A DNA stretch of 64,000 nt from Patagioenas fasciata (Eukaryota; Chordata; Aves; Columbiformes; Columbidae). The translations under genes were made by a program, and so were the position numbers. The stretch lies in assembly GCF_037038585.1 (NCBI RefSeq), contig NC_092523.1, positions 191,001 through 255,000 on the forward strand, in the 5' to 3' direction. The notes below the pieces were generated by a model. That model had not been told where the DNA came from. It made no database searches and worked only from the letters and a program-made list of their open reading frames with translations. This document shows, piece by piece, positions 57,814 through 64,000 of the stretch (positions within the stretch are counted from its first letter, which is position 1; each line of letters begins with the position of its first letter).

Positions 57814-58197
57814 CACACAAAAAACACACACAAAAAAAAGACAAAGGAATGATCTCTTCCAGGCCGTTTCTCTAAACCGTCAAGTCATTAGAAAATTGCA
57901 CATGTCTTCTCCAAGCAGAATGAGCCTGTGATTCCATACAAAAGGAGGGCAAGGAGCAGGTCAGCTTGTCAGAGACAGATAGGGACAGGGAGCAAGACAA
58001 GGTGACACAGAGAGAGGGAGAGAGAGGCAAAAGGGACGGAGAGGCAGGGCAAGGGGAAGGAGAGGCCAAAATGAGCGCTCCTCAGCCTCCCCTCCCTCGC
58101 CTCGACCCCCGTTTCCCCCTTAACTCCCGGTGCCCGCCCCGAGACACCACGGACGCGCTTGCCAGGGAGGCAGCTGTTCAAACGGGATTGAGTCGGT

Positions 58198-58568
58198 GCG
58201 CTCTGATTGGCTGCTTTTCACCCCAGCGCGCCGTCCTCCTATTGGATGCTCCTTCCCGCGCTCCGCGCCCAGGTGCCCGCCTCAGGGTCGGACCTGACTG
58301 CGGACTGCGCAATTTGGGCATGCGCAATACTGAGGCCTCAACGCCCGCCCCTCTGGCAATCTGATTGGCTGCCTGCGCACATCAATTGCCATTCTCCCCG
58401 CCTATCAGCGCTCCGCCCCTCCAGCCCTCCCGAGCGATCTGATTGGCCCGCTCTGCATCCTCACTCGCCTTCTCGCCACCCTGCCGGGACCCCCACGCCC
58501 TTTGCCCGCGCGGCTTCCAACAGCCGCCTTTAAAAGGAAACAACAAACCGCGCTCCTTTGCTTTACAC
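58198..58568 (+). promoter_or_regulatory. CpG promoter with NF-Y and NRF1 motifs (copy 3)
   Basis: Copy of 49620-49990 at +8578 bp, with all motifs intact. It would lie ~4.5 kb upstream of the receptor exon at 63129. Confidence 0.55.
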
Positions 58569-58840
58569 TGAGGAAAGAAGCCGGATCGACAATGTTAGTG
58601 GTAGCAATATTTACATCTTTAAACGTTCTAAGGAGCCACCGAGGGAGGGATGTCGTTTTTACACAAATGGGGACGGGCACTGACACACAGATACCTGGCC
58701 GCGAGCCCTGCGGGGCGAACACCGCCTCTGCCCCCGGCCGTGCGCTGCAGTACCCGAGTTTCGCCACAGGGCGGCAGCACTGAGGCGCGCTGCGGCACGG
58801 CATTGGGGCGCCCGGGTGCAGCACCGCGCTTTGCGCACAG
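58567..58840. repeat. 274-bp duplicated segment, 3' member (copy 3)
   Basis: Same as 49989-50262, offset 8578 bp. Confidence 0.9.
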
Positions 58841-59577
58841 CCTTTCCTTCCTTGTCCAATTTATACTATGGCCTCTGCTCACAAGATTTCATCAAGGTTG
58901 CTCTATTCACATTATCACCAGGTGGTTCCTCAATCTCTTTCCTGTGAGCTAAAATACACCCGAACGGGCTCTTTTTCAGAATACCGCTACTACGCCGTCC
59001 TCCCATTACGCGTCACACGGAACGACACGGCTCATCTTGTAACAAATACGAGCAAATAACTATTAACACCTACAGCAGTACTCCACAGATAATACTCAAA
59101 CCTACCCACGACACACCGCCCTCACAAGTTGTACTCCAAGTTTATCCCACCGTCTCCAAAACAAAACAATTCCGGTACCCAGCTCAAATCTCTCTAACAC
59201 TCAGCACCGCAATTAGGACACTCTGCAACACAGATGGCTCCACAACGCTCACACTCCTCGCAAGTTAAAGCCACAGCAGCTCCTGCTGTAGTTTTCGGTG
59301 TTCAAGTGCATAGTCAGAACCAAGGCACATCCAAGAATTAAACCGAACTACGGTACTCTTCACAGCTACATACAGAGCCAGCTTTGCACCACAACGGAGC
59401 ACGGGAACAACCAACACCAAAAGCTGGCCGCACAAACAACTCCACAGCAACTACTGTATACCTCTAAGGTGCTCGCAACCCCGTCCACGCTATCCTGCCG
59501 AAATTCCGTACCACGACTTACGGACAGTTCGCGAGCACGTGACCGGTCCCAAATTTCAGAGAAGAAAGACTTCTCAC

Positions 59578-59717
59578 CAGAGGTCCTCGTCCGTCCCCGC
59601 GGCGATCCGACCGAGACGAGGAGTCTCTCCAGAGACATCCCCGGGGTGCGCCAAGAGAGTCCTCGGCTCCACGGGCCCTGCGGCCGGACAGAGCGGGTCC
59701 TCCGGCTGGCTCACCGC
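59578..59717 (-). other. Candidate minus-strand exon 2 (copy 3)
   Basis: Copy of 42422-42561 with identical splice sites. Confidence 0.35.
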
Positions 59718-60842
59718 CTGAAACGGGGAAAGAAACGGGACGGCAGAGTCAGCAGCACTGCTGAGCCACGTTCTTTATTTCATTTGACGATGTTAGTTAT
59801 AATTGTTTAGTTTCTCGCTGACAATACGTCTGTTAATTATTAGTCAAATATAAACTAAGCTCTCAGCTTCTAAACAACGTGTTACTTAATCTTCCATCTC
59901 CCTCTTGTCGTGCAGAAGGATCTAAAAGGTGAAAAATATCCCCTCATCGTGCAGGCGGTCAGAAAGCATTTACCTCATGTCAACTGGTTAATGACGGGTA
60001 CACCTTCTATAACTTCATCGCAGTATACGTTAACTTGGCAGCTTCTCTTCAAAAGCGAGAAGAGAAAAAAGGGACAGGGCTCTGAAAAAACAAGGCAGAG
60101 ATCAAAGCAGCGGCGGGGACAGAGGAAAAGAGGCCGGAAGAGCACCAGGAACAGGGCACAGAAAGAAACAAATCGGCGCGGCGGCAGCGGCGCGGAGACG
60201 GAGGAAAAAAACCCGGCACGGTCAACGGGACAGAGAGGAACGCGACCACGGGCAGGGAGCGGGACACGGGGACACGGCGAGGAACCACGGGACGCGGAGA
60301 GATACCAAAAAGTCGGCAAAAAAGACTCTCTAACGCTGTTCTGAAAGCGTTAAACGGCGGGCAATTTCAATACAGCGCACCGCACGCTCAGAGGATGGCC
60401 CCTGTATTTGAGCGTACGTGTGATTCACGCTTCTTGGTATTCTCTACATACACCTATTGCATATTCATTTGCTTCTACCGCTTAGTTAGTGCATTAAACA
60501 GAAGTTCTTTCCATAACCCCACCCTTCGCTGGCAGTCCATCTCTGGTATGCCAGTGTCCATCAAGGGTCTCCAGGGGTCCCCGGTGCCCCTGCAGCCCGG
60601 TGCCCCCTGCCCCGGTGTCGGCTCCTCGACCTCATGTCTTGAGCACGCCCGCTGTCATTTTGTGCTGCTACTCAAGTAGCTCCTTCTCCATTTAGTGGAA
60701 CGTCCCGTTTTCCCAGCCTGCGAGCCAAGGACATCCCGCTTTGCCCCACCTCCAGTCCCTACAGAGCTAGTGTTTCTCTGTTAGGTTTCTGTTCCGTTAG
60801 GCCTGGTCTTGCTGCCTTATGCCAAGGGCTTTCTAAAAGATT

Positions 60843-61257
60843 TTTGTTCCTCCTATCAACGGGAAGCAAGAGAGAGGGCAACAGGCAAAAACGATGGCAG
60901 AGCGAGAGACCGCGGGGAACACAGGGGCTTGGAGGAAGAAAGAGAGGAATGAGGAGCCCCGCGGAGAGACGGAGGACAGGAAAAAAGAAAATAAAAAGAG
61001 AGAAAAAAAACGGGGCGGGGGGGCAGCACAAAGGCTCAGAACGTGAACGAGGACGGGAACAGTGCCGTACGGAATGAAGAAAGCCGGCAACGCCGAGCAC
61101 GACAAAGGCACAGAGAGAGAGACGGCGAAGGGAGGGAGGAAGGAAGGAGACAGAGCAGCACATACAGACACAGAGAGGAAACTAATGGCAGGGAAAAGAA
61201 CGGGCCAGAGAAAGCGTGGGGAAAAAGGAGACGGAGGGGCAGGGAGGCACCAGGACA
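60843..61257. repeat. Purine-rich tract (copy 3, +1 G)
   Basis: Copy of 43687-44100 with one additional G in the G-run near 61018, which splits the long plus-strand frame. Confidence 0.75.
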
Positions 61258-61296
61258 CACAAGCCGGGGACGAGGCCCCGAGGGCCGGGGACTCAC

Positions 61297-61408
61297 AGCG
61301 GCTCTCGCTTTCGGTGGCTGCCAGGAGGCTTCTAACAGCTCAGATGCTCCCGTCTCCTTCTCTCCTCCCTTCCTCTCCGGTAACTCGGGGCGCTCGGCCG
61401 TCCTCAGC
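61297..61408 (-). other. Candidate minus-strand exon 1 (copy 3)
   Basis: Copy of 44140-44251; it contains one substitution (61345) and keeps the frame. Confidence 0.35.
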
Positions 61409-63128
61409 CTAGGAGAACACGGTGGGGTGTCAGGGCTCCTACGAGACGAGGCTTCGGGGACATGGAGCCTCGCTGGCTCGCTCGCCAGGCAGCCGTCCCG
61501 CTCCAGGATACGCGCACGGACCCCGCCGCGCACGTTGGCCCCCGGCCCGCCGCACGCCGCGCAGAGGGAGCCTTCGCCACCCGGAGAGAGGGGCTCGCTC
61601 TCTCGCCTGCCGCAGGAAGCGGACGTCGGGCCCACAGCCCCGCATTGCTTCAGGATCCTTCCAGATCTACAGATTTTGACATATTTACAATTACACAGGT
61701 TTAGACGGAGATATCTATTTGCACTTATTAAAAAAATACGTACACGGGTATGAGTGAATACATAGAGATGATATTTAATATCCGTTTAGATTATGTAACG
61801 CACAGTCATTACAGGTAGCTCTACCCACTCACACTTTTCTCTATTTTAAATTGCTTTCTATATAATTTTTTCTCATTTTCGAGTCCTTCATTTTTTAATT
61901 TACGTATAGACAAGATATTGGTATTTTTAAAACCATCAACAGGAATTTTTTACATTCGAAAAATCCTTTATATAATAGAGTAGAAAAGGGCGTTGATATA
62001 AAAGCATTTGATATACACGTGAATGCCATCCTGCAATATATAAATACCAAGGACAGATTTCTCTGTTTGCAATTCCCACACTCGTGTTTACAGGTCGAAC
62101 ACGTGTTCTCCTCCCCCGGGAATTTTCAGGCACGTTTGGACTGTGACCCCCTCTTTTCAGGGGGACTCCCTTTTGACCCCCGCGTCCCCCACCCGCATCG
62201 CCGGCCCCTGCTCACGCTGGGGCGCCACAAGCGACACCGTCACGCGACACGAGGGAAACGGCCCCGACAGGCAGCTCATTGTGTCATTTACTCTCATTGT
62301 GTCATTTACACGTGCACGTACCACAACCCCCAAAAAGCGGGGGGGGGCTCCCCTAGGAAAACAAAGCGGGGGCAGCGCCCCAAACAGCCGCAGCCCCCGG
62401 CCCACAGGCCGGCAGCCGCCCCCCGGCACGGGAATGCTCCTGGCCAACCTGAGAAGGGAGCTGCTGTGAGTGCCACCCAATAGCCATACCCCTCTTTTCT
62501 AGGCAGCTTGGAGAACCCTATTTGCCAGTGTTGTCCTGGGACGTTTCCCTCGTCCAATTGTTCTTATTTATACCCTGTATACAGTATTAAGATGATGGTT
62601 TTCTAGACACATTTCACATTGCTGGGTCACTCCTTCGCAAACAGTTTATAAATTCACTCTTACCTTTTCACCTAATCTTAATAGAGCGCATCAGCTCCTT
62701 GCGCTGCGAGGTACCACTGCTCTCCCGTCACCAGTGACAGCTTCTTTGGACCCTAATTCTAATTCGGCTATAAATCTCCTATTAATTTCTTATCCTCTTT
62801 GTTGCGGTTTCCTGATGTTGGCTGGAGGAGACAGCCACCTGGGATCAGAGGTGTGGCTTTTGTATCGGTCTCTGTCCTTTCGGTGGCTGGTTTCACACTG
62901 GCATCTGCTAACTTATTTCCAGTTTCCTGATCAGTGTTTCCCTTCTGAGGCCCTTTGCAACGCACGATGGTAACTTTTCCAGCAACAGCACAGCTTCCAA
63001 CAACTGGAGTATCATGTTTAATCTGTTTCAAAAGCATGCAATTGAAGAAGTGAACGTATGCTTGCCTGTTTGAGTGAGCGTTCCTTAATCAGCTTCTCTA
63101 CGTATGTCGCCGGATATCTTTGCTGCAG

Positions 63129-63969
63129 GTTTCGCTGCATCGTTCATCCGTTCGAGCAGAAGCTGACCGTTTCAACTGCAGTCATCATCATAGCCGTCAC
63201 TTGGATTCTGGCCATCGCAATCACGTGTCCTTCTGCCGTCATGCTGCACGTACAAGAAGAGAAACATTTCAGGGTGATCCTCGGCTACGGCAACGAAACC
63301 CGCCCCGTATACTGGTGCCGAGAGGACTGGCCTGACCCAGGAATGAGAAAGATCTACACAACAGTTCTCTTTGCGAACATCTATCTGGCTCCCCTGTCGC
63401 TCACTGTTATCATGTACGCCAGGATAAGCATTGCTCTCTTCAACACTGCGATGCCCACGGTGGGAAAGCACAGCCAGGAGCGATGGCACAGCACGTCAAA
63501 GAAGAAACAAAGAGTAATCAAAATGCTCATTATTGTGGGTTTGCTTTTCACCCTCTCCTGGCTTCCCTTGTGGACTCTGATGATGCTTTCTGACTATGTC
63601 AACCTTTCAGATGTCCAGTTGCAGTTCTTTCACATTTATATCTATCCCTTTGCTCACCGGCTGGCCTTTTTCAATAGCAGCGTCAACCCCATCATCTCCG
63701 GTTTCTTTAACGAAAACTCTCACCGGGGCTTTCAGGCCGCCTTTCAACTTCAGCTCTGCTCCCGGGAGGTGGCTCACAGGGACACCTGTTCTCAGCAAGG
63801 CCACAGCAATGTCATTTTGTCAGCTGGCAACCCCCAGACACCCCAGGATCAAGCTTCTCAAAACGCTAAGGAAAAAGGGAAGACAGTTAGGAAAGGAAAT
63901 TGGGTGAGTAACCAGCAAGATTTGACAATGGAGGCTCTAGAAGAGACCTGCAATGACGGGATTAAGTGA
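63129..63969 (+). pseudogene. NPFFR2-like receptor, terminal exon only (copy 3)
   Basis: Same as copy 2 with no difference noticed. The stop lies 31 bp before the window end. Confidence 0.8.
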
Positions 63970-64000
63970 AACATGCTATGCACCACCAAAACGATGTAAG

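Larger units (their letters stand above)
40333..64000. repeat. Second tandem array, 8578-bp unit
   Basis: The phrase gaggagactcagcccagcag recurs with flanking identity near 40340, 47085 and 55663. Copies 2 and 3 are offset by exactly 8578 bp until 61020, where copy 3 gains one G. They are nearly identical elsewhere. Copy 1 is 1830 bp shorter. The unit contains an NPFFR2-like terminal exon, candidate minus-strand exons, purine-rich tracts and, in complete units, a CpG promoter. The array is open at the right edge. Confidence 0.97.
55656..64000. repeat. Array 2, copy 3 (truncated by the window)
   Basis: Collinear with copy 2 to the window end; about 230 bp remain outside. It has a 1-nt G insertion in a G-run near 61015-61022 and only a handful of substitutions, such as 59828 and 61345. 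Confidence 0.97.

Overview
This is vertebrate nuclear DNA, most likely a galliform bird such as chicken. The basis is (i) intron-split exons with GT/AG borders, (ii) a terminal exon of a neuropeptide FF receptor 2-like GPCR, and (iii) a GC-rich, minisatellite-laden middle part that resembles avian microchromosome or sex-chromosome sequence. Species and chromosome are inference. No bacterial genes, CRISPR array, rRNA or tRNA was seen. Most open frames are shadows of repeats.

Layout. (1) 1-28524: head-to-tail array of a ~2.28 kb monomer, 12 complete copies plus a partial one, continuing off the left edge. Each monomer carries on the minus strand five exon-like blocks separated by four 75-89 nt introns with good splice sites. 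The joined product has no ATG-started long frame, so a spliced non-coding RNA or decayed gene is the best reading. Part of the array is a two-monomer higher-order repeat with a very recent 4549-bp duplication. (2) 28525-32600: old diverged relatives of the monomer and of neighbouring minus-strand exons, present two to three times, with splice sites and reading frame better kept than in the array, plus a possible solo LTR. (3) 32600-39270: GC-rich island with a short-period minisatellite, an unidentified minus-strand terminal exon (33240-33806), ~50-bp and 29-bp minisatellites, a 400-bp AT block, and two clusters of CCAAT (NF-Y) boxes, the second followed by a TATA box and a YY1-like element. 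(4) 39271-40332: AT-rich DNA without genes. (5) 40333-64000: second tandem array, unit 8578 bp, with one internally deleted copy, one complete copy and one running off the right edge. Each unit holds only the last coding exon (TM4 to C-terminus) of an NPFFR2-like receptor. Complete units also hold an NF-Y/NRF1-type CpG promoter about 4.5 kb upstream of the next receptor exon.

How the parts relate. The two arrays share a ~220-bp sequence block, so they have exchanged or inherited material from a common source. The receptor exon lacks TM1-3 and its NPxxY tyrosine, so a normal receptor cannot be made from what is visible. The amplified unit joins a strong-looking promoter, receptor 3' coding sequence and candidate minus-strand exons, an arrangement that could produce new chimeric or non-coding transcripts. 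The most interesting signals are the spliced minus-strand unit repeated 12-13 times and the amplified receptor-exon unit.
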